DNA of 64,000 nucleotides from Amyelois transitella. Its lineage: Eukaryota > Arthropoda > Insecta > Lepidoptera > Pyralidae. The position numbers were made by a program, and so were the translations under genes. The stretch covers positions 7,130,001 to 7,194,000 of the forward strand of contig NC_083536.1 of the NCBI RefSeq assembly GCF_032362555.1, read 5' to 3'. The notes beneath the pieces were generated by a model. It was not told the origin of the DNA. It ran no database searches and saw only the letters and a program-made list of their open reading frames with translations. Shown piece by piece: positions 40,208 to 52,300 of this stretch (within the stretch, counting starts at the first letter, position 1; each line of letters starts with the position of its first letter).

Positions 40208-41344
40208 ATGAGTTCGAAGGAGTTATCTGACATGAAAAGTTCTATAAAAATAATACCTGATTATGATGGAAACCCCAACCAACTTCATCGATTTATTATT
40301 ACTTGCGAAACTATTTTAAATGAGTACTATGACCAAGGTAATCCAAACTGTTTTAAAAATTCTATGATTTTACACAGCATATTAAATAAACTTAAAGGTA
40401 AAGCTCAAGAAATAGTTAATATTAATGGAGTATTGTCCTGGGTACATTTAAAGAATGTGTTGCTAAAAAATTTTAGTGATCAGAGAGACGAAAACTGTTT
40501 GAATAGAGATTTAGTTAACATGAAACAAGAAAATGAGTCTCCTCAAGACTTTTACAACCGTTGTATGTATATCTTAAATACTATTATAAATTATGTAGAT
40601 TTGCATGAAACCGCAGAAGATATAAAAACTTGCAAAAGACAGTTTTTCCAATCGCAAACTTTGAAAACATTTTTGTCAGGCCTAAAAGAACCATTAGGCT
40701 CTACAATAAGAGCTATGCGGCCAATAGATATGCCAACAGCCCTTAACTACATTAAGGAGGAACAAAATATTCATTATTTTCAAAAAGGAAACACTTTCCA
40801 TAGTCAAAACAAGCCTTTTGAAATTAATAAACCTTCTTTTGAAAAATCAAAACTGCCTGTTCCAAATGTGAACAAAACGTTTCATAATTATAAACCTCAA
40901 TTTATGTCTCCAAACAAACAATTTTCGTCACCAAATAATCGTAATAATTTTTTTCAACAGCAAAATTCTTGGAATCGACCCCAGTTTTTTAATAAACAAC
41001 CCCAGCAAGGTTTTAATAATAATTTCAATAAACAGTATTCTCAACCAAAACCCGAACCTATGTACTATGTAACCGTATTTGCTCACGTTGGAGTAGATCT
41101 AGGTGGTCCATTCTTAATCAAAACTAGTTTATATCATCATGCTAAAGTTTCTAAAGCTTATTTAGCATTATTCATCTGTTTTTCCACAAAAGCAGTACAT
41201 CTGGAGGTGTTATCTTCTTTGTCCGCCGAATGTTTTCTCGCTTGTTTAGATCGCTTTGTTGCTCGTCGGGGTCTTTGCTCGGCACTTTATTCAGACTGTG
41301 GTACCAATTTTATAGCATCGAGTAAGCATTTGACCGAAATTTAA
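40208..41344 (+). pseudogene. errantivirus-like gag joined in frame to BEL/Pao integrase
   Basis: The first ~285 residues are an errantivirus-type Gag: an N-terminal PDYDGNPNQLHRFI motif, a helical capsid region (SPQDFYNRCMYILN), and an Asn/Gln/Phe-rich tail. At about 41065-41085 the text changes abruptly to a BEL/Pao integrase core: HVGVDLGGPF (first catalytic Asp), CFSTKAVHLEVLSSL, RFVARRGL and YSDCGTNF (second Asp). A TAA at 41342-41344 ends it; the same frame continues into the next entry. Protease, RT and RNase H of either element are missing. It is therefore a chimera made by recombination or by nested insertion and deletion. It is dead as a virus-like element. Confidence 0.8.
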
Positions 41345-41995
41345 AAGTTTTTGCGTGATAACGAGAATGACATCACTAATGGCTGCGCCAAAAGACAATT
41401 AGTGTGGAGGTTTAATGTTCCAAGTGCTCCTAACATGGGTGGACTCTGGGAAGCTGGCATTAAGTCAGCTAAATATCATTTATTACGTAGCGTAGGTGAA
41501 AAGTCCTTAACGTTTGAGGAACTTACTACTGTATTTTGTAAAGTTGAAGCAGTTTTAAATTCGCGCCCGTTGTGCCCACTGCCAGCTAGTGACAACCCTA
41601 ATGAATTTAACGTCTTGACTGCCGGACACTTCCTAATCGGCAGAAGTTTAACCTCCTTACCAGAGTATAATTTCCAAGAAGTGCCCGAAAATAGACTGTC
41701 ACGATGGCAGTATGTACAAAAGTGCTCTCAAATTTTCTGGAAACGCTGGAGTCACGAATATTTAAATACACTTCAACAAAGAGCAAAATGGTTTAAATTA
41801 TCCACCAACCTAAATGTTGGAGATTTAGTTCTGGTTAAAACAGATAATGCCCCTTCATGTAAATGGCCATTAGGGAAAATAGAAAAATTACATCCCGGTC
41901 CTGACGGTGTCGTCCGTTGTGTTACCTTGCGCACTGAAAAGAGTGTTCTGCAAAGACCAGTCAATAAACTTAGTCCATTACCCTATACCAATTAG
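41345..41995 (+). pseudogene. BEL/Pao integrase C-terminus (DUF5641-like)
   Basis: It is in frame with the preceding fragment, separated only by the nonsense codon. It reads NVPSAPNMGGLWEAGIKSAK with the third catalytic residue (Glu), then EAVLNSRPLCPLP, GHFLIGRSLTSLPEY, SRWQYVQKCSQIFWKRW, VGDLVLVK and a final LHPGPDGVVR block that is diagnostic of BEL/Pao. It ends at a normal stop at 41993-41995. No frameshift lies within. Confidence 0.88.
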
Positions 41996-42160
41996 TTTCT
42001 TAAACTTTAAATACCAAAGTAAATCTAAGTTTTTAATTATTATTTTATTTTTTAATATATTGTTATACATACCTTTGTCAATTTTCATGACTTATTATCT
42101 CTTTAAAGTATACTTTTTTAATTATTAGAAACCATAACTATGGTTTCGGTAGGGGGTATG

Positions 42161-42481
42161 TTTCGTATTTAATCTGTGGTTGGACATTTCTTTTTTGAAT
42201 GTTGAGGGCGCCACCGGACTAATGTGTGGTAGAAAGTATCAGTTTTAGCCACCGAGAGAAAAAGTGGCGCTAGAGTAGTCTGCTTCAAGCGCGCTCGCAA
42301 TCACCATCAAAACTTTTAATAAATTTTGTTTTAAGTGATTTTGGACAGAGTTGTGTGTGTGGTATATCTTCAATTACCCGGAGGCCTCCGTGAGGAACTG
42401 GGAAATCTGCCGTGCAGAGGAAAGGTGAGTCGTACTCAAATTTCATTGGGGATTTGTCCAACCCGGGCAACCACGTTACAT
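42161..42481 (+). repeat. possible 3' LTR of the BEL/Pao element
   Basis: A purine tract GGTAGGGGGTA precedes TGTTTCGTATT at 42161. A TG...CA unit could run to GTTACA at about 42481, and contains an AATAAA-like site and a donor-like GGTGAGT. No second copy is present to confirm the end, so the right border is a guess. Confidence 0.4.
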
Positions 42482-43229
42482 ACCTACTCTAATTTATCTC
42501 CTATATTAAATACAGTCCATTGTTATCCCACACTTATAGTTTACTTAAAATTGGTTCCAAAATTTTCCTTGTTTATACCATATACATTTTGGTTACTGTC
42601 TAAATTAAGTAATTTTTATTTATTTTCCATCTCTATATTGCTCATTGAGCATTATTTGACTATTTGAAATTTTGTTAGAACATATTCGTCATTGACTTCC
42701 GGGTTTGAGTTTTGCAAATAATATTGAACAAAAATACTAGTTACAAACATATTCATAGTGAATTCCCGGACCCCGCCGCTCGACCCCTTATTAGCGGCCG
42801 AGACATCAGAAAGTGCACACGCGTTTGTATAAAAGAGCGGATCAAGAAAGTTTTCTGCAATTTTGTCACAAAACCACGTCATTAAACAACTCTCCGTTAA
42901 TTTGTGATAAGTATTTTTTTTTATCAGAAGGATTTATCTGCTAGATGCTTTATAGTTTTCAATTAAAAATGAACGAAATCACATCACATGTTTTTATTAG
43001 TTAGTACATGTCACGAAAGGTTTTGTTTTGTTTCGTCATTTATCGTTACATCATTCACTGAACAATAGCTGTTGCGGTGAATGATTTCTAAGGAAGTAAA
43101 TGATATTTTTGATGAATAGATCAGTGATTCCCGTTTTTTAGTGTTGCTTAATAAGATTTACGATATTTGTGATTACATATAGATTGATTGATTTCTAAAA
43201 TATATATCAAAGATTAGCAAAATGTCGAA
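42482..43229. other. A/T-rich non-coding stretch
   Basis: I see no coding region or terminal repeat. A small GC-rich patch (42760-42800) contains GCGGCCG. Confidence 0.4.
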
Positions 43230-43850
43230 TATTATGTCGTTTGGTGTCCTAAGATTTATCAAAGATTACATAACAAAGTTTGTTAATCTATTTAAATAGA
43301 AATTAATGAGACTGATTTACACTAAGACTTATTATGTCGATTGGTGTCTTGAGATTTTTAAGTTTGTTAATCTATTTAATTAGAAATTAATGAGACTGAT
43401 TTAAGCTAAGTTGACCTGACTTATTATGCCGATTGGTGTCTTGAGATTTATAAGTTTGTTTAACTATTTAATTAGAAATTAAAGAGAGTGATTTACGTTA
43501 AGTTGACCTGACTTATTATGCCGATTGGTGTCTTGAGATTTATAAGGTTGTTAAGCTATTTAATTAGAAGTTAATGGGACTGATTTAAGCTAAGTTGACC
43601 TGACTTATTATGCCGATTGGTGTCTCGAGATTTATAAGTTTGTTAAACTATTTAATTAGAAATTAATGAGACTGAATTACGTTAAGTTGAATGTCGATTG
43701 GTGTCCTAAGATTTATAAGTCTGTAAAGCTATTTAATAAGAAATAAATGAGTTCGATTTATGTTAAGTAGACCTGAATCAGTCAACTTTGCGTTGATAAC
43801 TGATGTCGACTGATGCCCTAAAATTTATCACAGATTATCAAAGTTAAGCT
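43230..43850 (+). repeat. minisatellite, 92-bp period, about six copies
   Basis: The anchor TTGGTGTC occurs at 43241, 43341, 43433, 43525, 43617 and 43698, so the central copies are spaced exactly 92 bp; a degenerate copy follows near 43805. Each unit has CCGATTGGTGTCTTGAGATT and a TTAATTAGAA(A/G)TTAA block and ends TTGACCTGACTTATTATG. The edges are more diverged than the centre, as expected for unequal exchange. Confidence 0.88.
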
Positions 43851-44340
43851 ATTATAATAATCGATAGTTAAGAGGATTTTTCATTTTATTAAGTTTTTTG
43901 AATTAACAAGAGAAGTTTTGACTTTTTTTTAAATAAATATACCTGATTTTTCGTCATTACCTGTAACACCTTATCATTTACCTCAACGAAGTTTGTCATT
44001 TATTTCTACAGAGCATCATTCACTTCAACATAATATTTTTTTTATTTTAATTTTCTCATAAATTAGTCAAATATTTAACAGTTTAAATGTATTAACTACC
44101 TAAAAAACAAAAGATAATCAATTTTTAGTAATCAAATTCTTGGTTATGCAATAAAAATAATGATAACACTAAAACAGTTAAAATAAATCATGAAATGAAA
44201 ATTCACCCATTAACTTGTTATTACTATTCAAACAAAGAACTTCGTTTCAGGCCTCCACCAACGTGCCGTAACCTGCCTTGAATTATTGCTCAATTTAATG
44301 ACGTAATTCATCAAAATTACAATGCCGGATAGCCACGACA
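43851..44340. other. A/T-rich non-coding stretch left of the R1-type ORF1
   Basis: I see no ORF. An ORF2 would be expected here on the minus strand after the R1-type ORF1, but only about 30 unrecognisable codons follow its stop, so the retroelement is 3'-truncated. Confidence 0.4.
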
Positions 44341-44366
44341 CGCCGGTAAGATCCCCGAAGCTACTC

Positions 44367-45719
44367 CTACGCATATGCTATTCTGGATCTGGCGAGAGCC
44401 TCCCACCTTTGCCTGACCTGACACGCGGAACTAAAAGCGTTATGATTACTCACAGCGTTCCCGTCCGCGCGGCAGTTCAGGCACGATGGGACGGCTCCCG
44501 CCATCCAGCTCTTGCACACCGCCCTCTGGTGCTCACCACCACAGTGGCAGCACCTCTCCACTTTCTCCTTGCAGTGGCGTCTGCCGTGGCCGTAGCCCAG
44601 GCACATCGAGCATTGGACCAGCGGAGAATAATCCTCCGCCTGGATCCGCTGCATGTCGATGCGCACTGAGCCGGCCTCGACCACTGCACGCCACAGCTTG
44701 GGGGGTACACTAATCACTATATGCTCCAGCAAATGGTTTCTTGACTTTTTTCTGAATTTAATTTCGATACACTTTTCCTCTTCCTTAATTTCCCTAAAAA
44801 GTTTAGTGTTTTGCCCCGTCAGTTTTGAAATCAGTTGTTCGTTTGTGTTTCTTAGCACGTTTTTGAGAATTAGTAATGGGTTTTTATTTTCGACTTCCTT
44901 GACCTGTAGATTTTTTATTTTCCCGATTCTGTTTTTTAATTTCTCCCTACCCTCCTTTGTCCTGCAACTTAAAATCACTTTTCTGTCGCGGGTTTTTCTT
45001 ACTCGTTCTATCTTGATCCAATCTCCGTCTTCTCCTGCTACTTCCCGAATCCTTTCCATTACCTCCTCACCCGTTTCCATTCCTGTTTTGTCATCGACAA
45101 TTACGGAATGGAGGGTAAGGGGCATTTCCTGAGAAGCGGCTACTACCTGTGAGTACGTCAGAGATTTTGTGGATGTACTCTCTCTTTCACTCCGGCGGTC
45201 CATCAAATCCTTGATTTCTCTTATATTTCGGGAGTTTTCTTCAAGTTTATCCACGAGTGATTGCAGGAACTTTTCCATTCTTGTCTCCTCTAGAGGGGTG
45301 GGGGAAGTCTGAGTCCTGACGCTTGGTCGCTGTCCCGGCGTCATATTTTTTAACTCCTAGCATGCTCCCAGGTCACAGATGAGGTCATCTGCCTGTTGAA
45401 TTTTAATTCTGACCGAGTCTTTCATTGTCCTTTTCAGTCTCAGTGCTGACTCGACCTCTTCGCTAGCTGCATCCAGGAGATCTCTGATTTGACCGCATAG
45501 GTCATTCCTATCCTCATCAGTCAGAATTTTCCTGCGCTTATCTTCTTTCAAGTAGGGCGTTTTGGGTAGAAATTGAATGTACCGGTTTCTGGTCCTGGGG
45601 GTTATATTAGAAACGGATTCTAGAGGGGAGGAGTCGTCAGGCAGTTGGGTGGGCGATGTGTTATTGTCACAGTATGTGAGTGTCTTTTTAAAAGTAACCG
45701 ACCTGGGTGTGCGAATCAT
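44367..45719 (-). pseudogene. R1-type ORF1 (Gag-like), one in-frame TAG
   Basis: This is the RNA-binding ORF1 of an R1/Jockey-group non-LTR element. The frame begins at ATG 45719. A TAG at 45357-45359 interrupts it, and the same frame reopens through four codons to an ATG at 45344 and runs to the stop at 44367. The N-terminal piece is basic. The C-terminal piece has a coiled start (LQSLVDKLEENSRNIREIKD), an RRM-like middle (VILSCRTKEGREKL), and three zinc knuckles CSMCLGYGHGRRHC, CCHCGGEHQRAVC and CLNCRADGNAVSNHNAFSSAC. ORF2 is missing. The TAG could be a mutation or a read-through stop; one copy cannot decide. Confidence 0.78.
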
Positions 45720-46375
45720 TGTCGTGGTTTAAAAGTAAGTTTGTAAAAGTTGTAAATACAATAATTCTAAAAGTATAGATAAAATGGAGAGGGTCAAGGT
45801 TAAAACATGAAAATATTATTTACATCAAGCCAGTCGGCGTTCTCATGTAATTTGTGATTGGGCTATAGTCTGTCCTCCAAAAACCGATGATATTTTTCAC
45901 ACTTCCCAGCGGAATCGTGATTAATCCAGCGAAATCCTCACGATCTCAGTCCAGCCAGAGAAGTTTAATGGAGTCCTGGTATTTGCACAGCGCCCCAAAC
46001 ACTATAATTCACTTATTTTTTAATTTAACACAATTTTTAAAAAAATTTACACTTAATATTTTGAGGAGCGCATCGGAGCACGTCTGTACTCGACGAGCGC
46101 TCGAAGCAGACTGAAACTCAGGAGGTTATAAGAATTAACCACTAATTTGTAACAAATTTTTTCATGATGTATATTTACAACTGTACAGTGACAGTCGGTT
46201 AAACTGGCTTTAAATATATTAAGATACGATGATTTTATAGGAGTTTGGAAAACATCAGACAAAAGTAATAACCCATTTTGGGCCCAAGCGTTACAGGAAT
46301 GACACATATACCAAAAAAACGGTCTATTTTTTCAGATTACATCATTTAAATATGGACAACATTAATAATGGCCAA
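45720..46375 (-). other. R1-type 5' leader and flank
   Basis: This lies upstream of ORF1 on the minus strand and is non-coding. It includes a GC-rich patch at 46065-46110. The 5' border of the retroelement is not clear. Confidence 0.35.
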
Positions 46376-46580
46376 ATATCCTCCTGAGACCCTCGGTATC
46401 ACCAGTGATATCTTTACTTAAAAATTTTTTTTCGCGCCATCTCTCGGATCACAGTAGAACTTTTTCGTCTAATCGTTTGCTTAGATATTGTCCATGTTTT
46501 TAGATACTTACCATTTCTCTAGCCGTCAAATTGCAACGATTGCAGTCAGTTGAACTTCGAAAATTTTGCTGTTGCCGCCA

Positions 46581-48960
46581 TGTCGAGTTTACGTAAAGGT
46601 AAATACTTTTTTAAATGAGTATTTAGGTGTTGTTTTGTTTAAAATAAGTAATTTCATACGTATATTTTGTATTATTGCCGTGTGGTTTCCGGCACCAATA
46701 CAAAAAAGAATAGGACCACTCCATCTCTTTCCCATGGATGTCGTAAAAGCCGACTAAGGGGTAGGCTTATAAACTTGGGATTCTGCTTTTAGGCGATGGG
46801 CTAGCAACCTGTCACTATTTGAATCTCAATCCTATCTTAAAGCCAAATGGCTGAACGTGGCCTATCAGTCTTTACAAGACTGTAGGCTCTGTCTACCCCG
46901 CAAGGGATATAGACGTGATTGTATGTATGTATGTATGTATGTATTTTGTATTATTGTTTAAATATCATAAAGTATTGCAAAACCAAACTGTCGTTTCAAC
47001 GATTTTGTTCAAGTATCATAGGTGATACTTTGGGTCATAAGTACTTTTTTTTTTTTATATTACAGGTCATTTGGATGAAAATGATATCATGGATATAATT
47101 AATTTTGACATATCAGATATTGAAGATGAAGGTAGCGATGAGGAATGCGACCTCCAATTGGGTGATCACGATCAGTGCGAAGCAATACCGCCGATAATAG
47201 AAGAGGATTGGAACGAATCTGATGAAGAACCTTTAGCGTCTTTTGCTGTCGAGCCCCAATCTTCTCGCGGTGACCGTGTACGATGGAAACATACGGAAAA
47301 CTTTGGTTTTACTCCTGAGGAAGACCAACTGAATGTCTCATTTGATCCAAGCGTGTGTGTTAAGAGCCCGTACGAATATTTTTCTCAGTACATCGATAAT
47401 AGCCTGTTTGAGACTATGTCTGAGTGTACAAATATTGGTAGCGTATTGAGGACAGGTAAATCATTAAATACAACATCAAATGAACTCAAACAGTTTTTCG
47501 GATGCTCTATGGCCATGAGCATATTTGGTCTACCACGATTGAGGATGTATTGGGGATTGGAAACCAGAGTGAATTTTATAGCAAACACCATGACTCGTAA
47601 CCGGTTTTTTCAATTAAGATCCAACCTGAAGCTTGTAAATGATGAAGCTGTTGACCAAACTGCTCGAGAAATCGACAAGTTTTGGAAAATACGCCCTCTC
47701 GTCTCTGGTATAGAAAAAGGCTGTAGAGAAAATGAACGAGACAAACATGTCGCCATTGATGAACAAATAATACCTTTCACGGGTAAATGCAAGCAGAAAC
47801 AGGTGGTTAAAGGTAAGCCGAACCCAGAAGGCATAAAAGTTTTTATAATGGCCAATCGTTCAGGACTTCCCTTGGATTTGTATTTGTATCAAGGAAAAGG
47901 TACTTCTATTGACTCTGCTTTATACCCTACACCTGAAAAATTGGATCTCGGTGGACGATTTGTATTGAAACTTGTGGATACCTTGCCCATGGGTTCTTCA
48001 ATTTTTGTAGACAGGTATTTTACGTCTCTTCCGCTTCTTGATGTCTTATTTAAAAGAGGAATCAAGGCAACTGGAACTTTGATGAAAAATCGGGTGCCTG
48101 AGTACCAAAGGCCAAACAAACAAAAGAATACCAGACAGCGTGCGTTATTCAAGTCTGATGGAATGTTGCAAAGGACAGGCAGAGGAAGTAGCGATTGCAT
48201 GGTGAGAAGTGATGATACTATTGCCGTTGTCAAATGGCTTGATAGTAAAGCAATTCATGTTGCATCATCTGAATCAGCTATTCAACCACTAGGGACATGT
48301 CGCCGCTGGAGCAAGAAAGAAGGAGTTTACCTGAATATTCCTCAACCAATTGCTATATAACGATATAATAAGTTTATGGGCGGGATAGATTTGCTAGATC
48401 GTATTATCGGCAAGTATGCTATGCGGGGAAGAACCGGCAAATGGACAGTACGAACGATTTTTCATTTTTTCGATTTTGCAGCCGCTGCAGGATGGGTGCT
48501 GTACAGAGAACATGCTGCAAAATCTGGGCTTCAGAGAAAAGATATTTCGCAGTATTTGGACTTTAAACTAGATTTGGCAAAACATTTAATTTATTCGGAA
48601 CCCACCGTTTCTCTGCCGCAATATTTGAGCCCTCAGGTAACACGTAGTACACGCGGTAGCCCGGTTCAAAGTCCCAGTGGAGGCTCTAGGAATAGTCCTA
48701 ATCCCACTGAACCAGAAATATTAGTGAGGCCGACTACTTCGGGTAGGAAGAACAGACTGGTCGAACCACTTCCTCATGCGGCTAATAAATTAAAGGAAAC
48801 CAAACATTTACCAATGTGTGCAAAGGATTCTCAGAACAATAGGTCCAAATGTCGCAACAAAGGCTGCAACAACTTAACATTCGTAAAATGCTCAGAATGC
48901 AATATTTTTCTTTGTTTTAATGTTAACCGAAATTGCTTTCTTAATTATCATACCAATTAA
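46581..48960 (+). pseudogene. piggyBac-like transposase A (2 exons, one nonsense codon)
   Basis: This is a DDE_Tnp_1_7-type transposase. Exon 1 is 46581-46599 (MSSLRK, donor GTAAAT) and exon 2 starts at 47066 after TATTACAG; the join is in frame. An acidic N-terminus is followed by YFSQYIDNSLFETMSECTN. The catalytic blocks are HVAIDEQIIPFTGKC (first Asp), SIFVDRYFTSLPLL (second Asp) and FMGGIDLLDRIIG (later Asp pair). The C-terminus has a Cys-rich domain (CRNKGCNNLTFVKCSECNIF). The only lesion is TAA at 48358-48360, 5 codons before the FMGG motif; the frame is otherwise open over about 637 codons. Confidence 0.9.
46678..46941 (+). mobile_element. lepidopteran SINE-like retroposon, copy 2
   Basis: It is flanked by a 15-bp duplication TATTTTGTATTATTG (46663-46677 and 46942-46956). 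It starts CCGTGTGGTTTCCGGCAC and ends in ATGT repeats (46921-46941). It lies in the intron of piggyBac A in the same orientation as the gene. It is diverged by several per cent from copy 1. Confidence 0.92.
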
Positions 48961-49339
48961 TATGTATCTCCACCGTTATGTAACACATTTTGTAATTTTT
49001 CACTAATTAAACTTTTTCCAAAATAGCTTGTTTTTAAACCGTTTAAGACCCCAGGTATCACTGGTGATACCCTCCCTTGCGCTAAATGGAGTGGGGGTAG
49101 ATTTTTTTTTCCTGTGATTTAAGTAACTCTGAATGATATTAAGCTATAAAAAATACTTTACATCATTCAAGTACTTGTAAATAAGTCTTGGGTCTCAGGA
49201 GGATATAAAAAAAATGCAAAATAATAATTTCATCTTACGAACTAGCTCTGTAAACGCACTTTTGATTGTTTCCATAGTGTTAGCATTTATTTTTAATAAT
49301 TTCTATTTAACTAAGTATATGATTAGGAACCATAACTAT

Positions 49340-52300
49340 TATTAAAAGTTGTTTTATTGATTGTTTAGACTCACGCGCACGTGCTACTTCCGTTATTTGT
49401 TTACGACAACGCCCCACCCTCCAAATCAGTGGTGGGGAGTATTTAAAAGGACAAACACGTGCTCGTGAGGGCAGGATTCGCCAGTCGCTCCAAAGAAAAT
49501 TGAAGAGTACGAGCCGATTCAGTTTCCGCGCTTGGGGGAACGTAGCCACGCCCCCCCCAACACCCCGCAAACAACCTTGCGTAGGAGAGGATAGCTCCCG
49601 GCGGAAACCCCTGCCAGGACTTCGGGACTGATTTGCTCGCATCCCCCTAGTAGCCGGCCTCCCACCAGCGGGTCTCACCGGTGAAAAGGGGTTGGGTAGT
49701 CGGCCCCGTTGTTCCTTCGGCTGCTCGGGAGCGACTCCACTCCCGCGCGTCGTCCGGGCTCCGAAATGGAGCCCCCCCCCCGGGAAGGGGTAGGTGCGGG
49801 TCCCCCGCACCCCTCCCCCGACATCGCCTTGCATACGCCACCAGCGGCGTATGCTACGCCGACGGGCGTCTTTCCTGCGCCCGCCGCTGCCGCCCGCGCC
49901 GCTGCTGACACTGCAACTTTAACCGCCGCCGCCGCAACGCAAGCCAGCGCCGCGACGACGACGACCGCAGCGACACTTGATGCAACTGCCGCCGTCGCCG
50001 CCGCCGCCACTGAAAGCCGCACTTTTGTGGCAAATGCCGCTGACGCCGTTACATACTTCGCCGCCGCCGCCGCCGCCACCCACGCCGCCGCCGCCACCGC
50101 CGCCGCCGCCGTCGCCACCACCGCCACCCCAGCCGCCGCCGCTCCTGCCTCTGCAGCCGTCTCCGCGGCAGTCAAATCCGCCGCTGCCGCCACCGCCGCC
50201 CTCGCCGCCGCATCCCTACCCGCGCCCCTTGCGAATCTGTCCCCTAAAGGGTGGATGAGAAGGGACGCGGAGGTACTCGTCCGCTTAGTGCACGGCGACT
50301 GGCTGTCGCCGGGGATGGCGCAATGGATGGCGATTTATCTCCGCCTGAAGGAAAATGAGGTGCGGGGGGTCGCCCCGTCGGTGGACGATCTCGCGGCCCT
50401 TGATATAGCTAGACGGGGGATGATCACCCTCCCCCCTGTTGATATGGAAACTCCCAGGAGGCAGGTGATTTCCTCCCTCCTGAAGCGGGCAAGGAGCCCC
50501 ACGGGCGACGCTCCTGAAACGCCGAAGAAGCCCCGGGCCCTCGACATGCGGGAGGGTGAGGAGGAGTCTTGTTCGACCGCCGAACCTTCATCGTCCGGGT
50601 CGACAACGGACCTAACAGGAGCCGGCGCCCGTGACCGACCACTGAAACGCGCCGCGACGATGGCGTCGGTCCGCGGCTCGGAGGCCGCCGCCGCCGCCGC
50701 CGCCGCCGCTGACGCCGCCGCCATGAAGCCTCCGCCGGCCGGGAAGTCCGCGATCCCGAGGTGGCAATCCCGGGACCCGCGCCGCGCACCGGCGGGGGCG
50801 GCATCCAGCCGAGCGCCCGCCCAGGCGTCCGCCCAGACTTCCGCCCTCGCGCCTGCCCAGACGTCCACACATTCGCACACTCAAGCGGCCGCCCATGCAG
50901 CTGACCGCCCGCCCGCCCAAGAATCTGCCCGCCCGCCCAGCCAAGCGCCCGCCCTGGCAGCCACCCGCCCGCCCAACCAGGCGCCCGCCCCAGCGGCCGC
51001 CCGCCCGCCCAGCCAGGCGCCCGCCCAAGCGGCCGCCCGCCCGCCCGCCCAGACGTCCGCCCAGACGCCCGCCCAAGCGCCCGCCCAAGCATCCGCCCAA
51101 CGCGCGCCGCCCTCGCTGGCCGCTCCCGCGGTATCATTCGCCCGGGTAGCGGCTAGCGCCGGAGCCCCCTTGCCACAACGGAAGGGGGCACAACGGGGAG
51201 CAGTGCCTCGCGCCCCGCCCACCACCTCAACGCCTGCCGCCTCCACTTCGACTACAGCTGTGGCCTCCTCTGGAACCGCAGCCCACGCAGCCACCGCCAC
51301 CGCCGCCGCCGCCGCCGCTGCCAAGCACACAGCCTGGAACTCCACTAGGATCAACCGAAGCGGAAGAATCCTTCTTCAGGCCGCTGTGGACCACGACTTC
51401 GAGCTGTTGGGGCCTGACGAACCCACCCACACCGACACGTTGGGAGGCTCCGACACCATTGACATCGTGGCCCACAGAGGGCTGACAGCGCTGCCAACAC
51501 TGCACGTTTACCCGGACCTGCCGTCAGATCACCGGCCGGTTCTTCTCATCCTCCGGGACCTTCCGGCGAGGGTCACGCTGCCGAGGAGAACATCCAAAAT
51601 AAAATGGGACCACTTCCAAGAAGAAATTGTGGGCGACAAGGCCAGTGTCGCCTTCAAGCGGGTCTCCACCAGCGAAGAGGTCGAGCTTGCGGCGAGTGCC
51701 ATCACCCGCAGCATCCAGCACGCTCTCGACGCCGCACGGACCCCCGTGCCGGCCACCGCCAAACCCGAGCCGCTCCCGGCGCACCTCACCGCGCTGCTGG
51801 AGCGGAAGCGAAAAATGCGGAGGCTGTGGATGAGTACTCGCTGCCCAACACTCAAAGCCGACCTGAACAAGCTGGTGGAGACAATCAAGGACAAACTAGA
51901 GGAGCACGCAGCCAGATCGTGGGAGAACCACCTCTTATCGGTAGGCGGTGATATCCCCTCCGTTCACCGCCTCTGCCGGCAGTTGTCGGGCGTGCCACAA
52001 CCCGTCCGGCCGCTGCTGGCAGCCGATGGCCTCCCACGGTTCAAGGCCGAAGACAGGGCTGAGATATTCGCCGAACATCTGGAGCGTCAGTTCACGCCGA
52101 ACCCGATCGTGGACCAGGCCCACCACGACAGCGTCATCGAGCACCTTCGGGAGTACCTTGCGGAGCCAGTGCCGGAGCTTGAGGATGCGGTATTCTTCAC
52201 TCCCGGCCAGGTCAAGAGGACCATCCTGAAGCTGAAGCCCAGGAAAGCCCCGGGCGCAGACAACGTCACGAATGAGGCGCTTCGCCACCTACCGCCGGGA

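Larger units (their letters stand above)
46380..49202 (+). mobile_element. piggyBac-like transposon A (2823 bp)
   Basis: The left end CCTCCTGAGACCC and right end GGGTCTCAGGAGG form perfect 13-bp inverted repeats, flanked by ATAT on both sides (46376-46379 and 49203-49206) rather than the usual TTAA. Near each end lies a palindrome: GGTATCACCAGTGATATC at 46395-46412 and GGTATCACTGGTGATACC at 49054-49071. A similar GTATCATAGGTGATAC is in the intron at 47013-47028. One intron-containing transposase gene fills the interior, and a SINE sits in the intron. Confidence 0.85.

Noticed and set aside
40208-41995. Intact LTR retrovirus-like element
   Set aside because: Protease, RT, RNase H and any envelope are absent, a nonsense codon splits the integrase, and the parts come from two superfamilies.
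49675-51505. Long Ala-, Gly- or Arg-rich ORFs on the strand opposite the fused Jockey-type ORF
   Set aside because: They are a by-product of the GCC/CCG repeat composition; their residue content mirrors the coding strand and they have no domains or start context.
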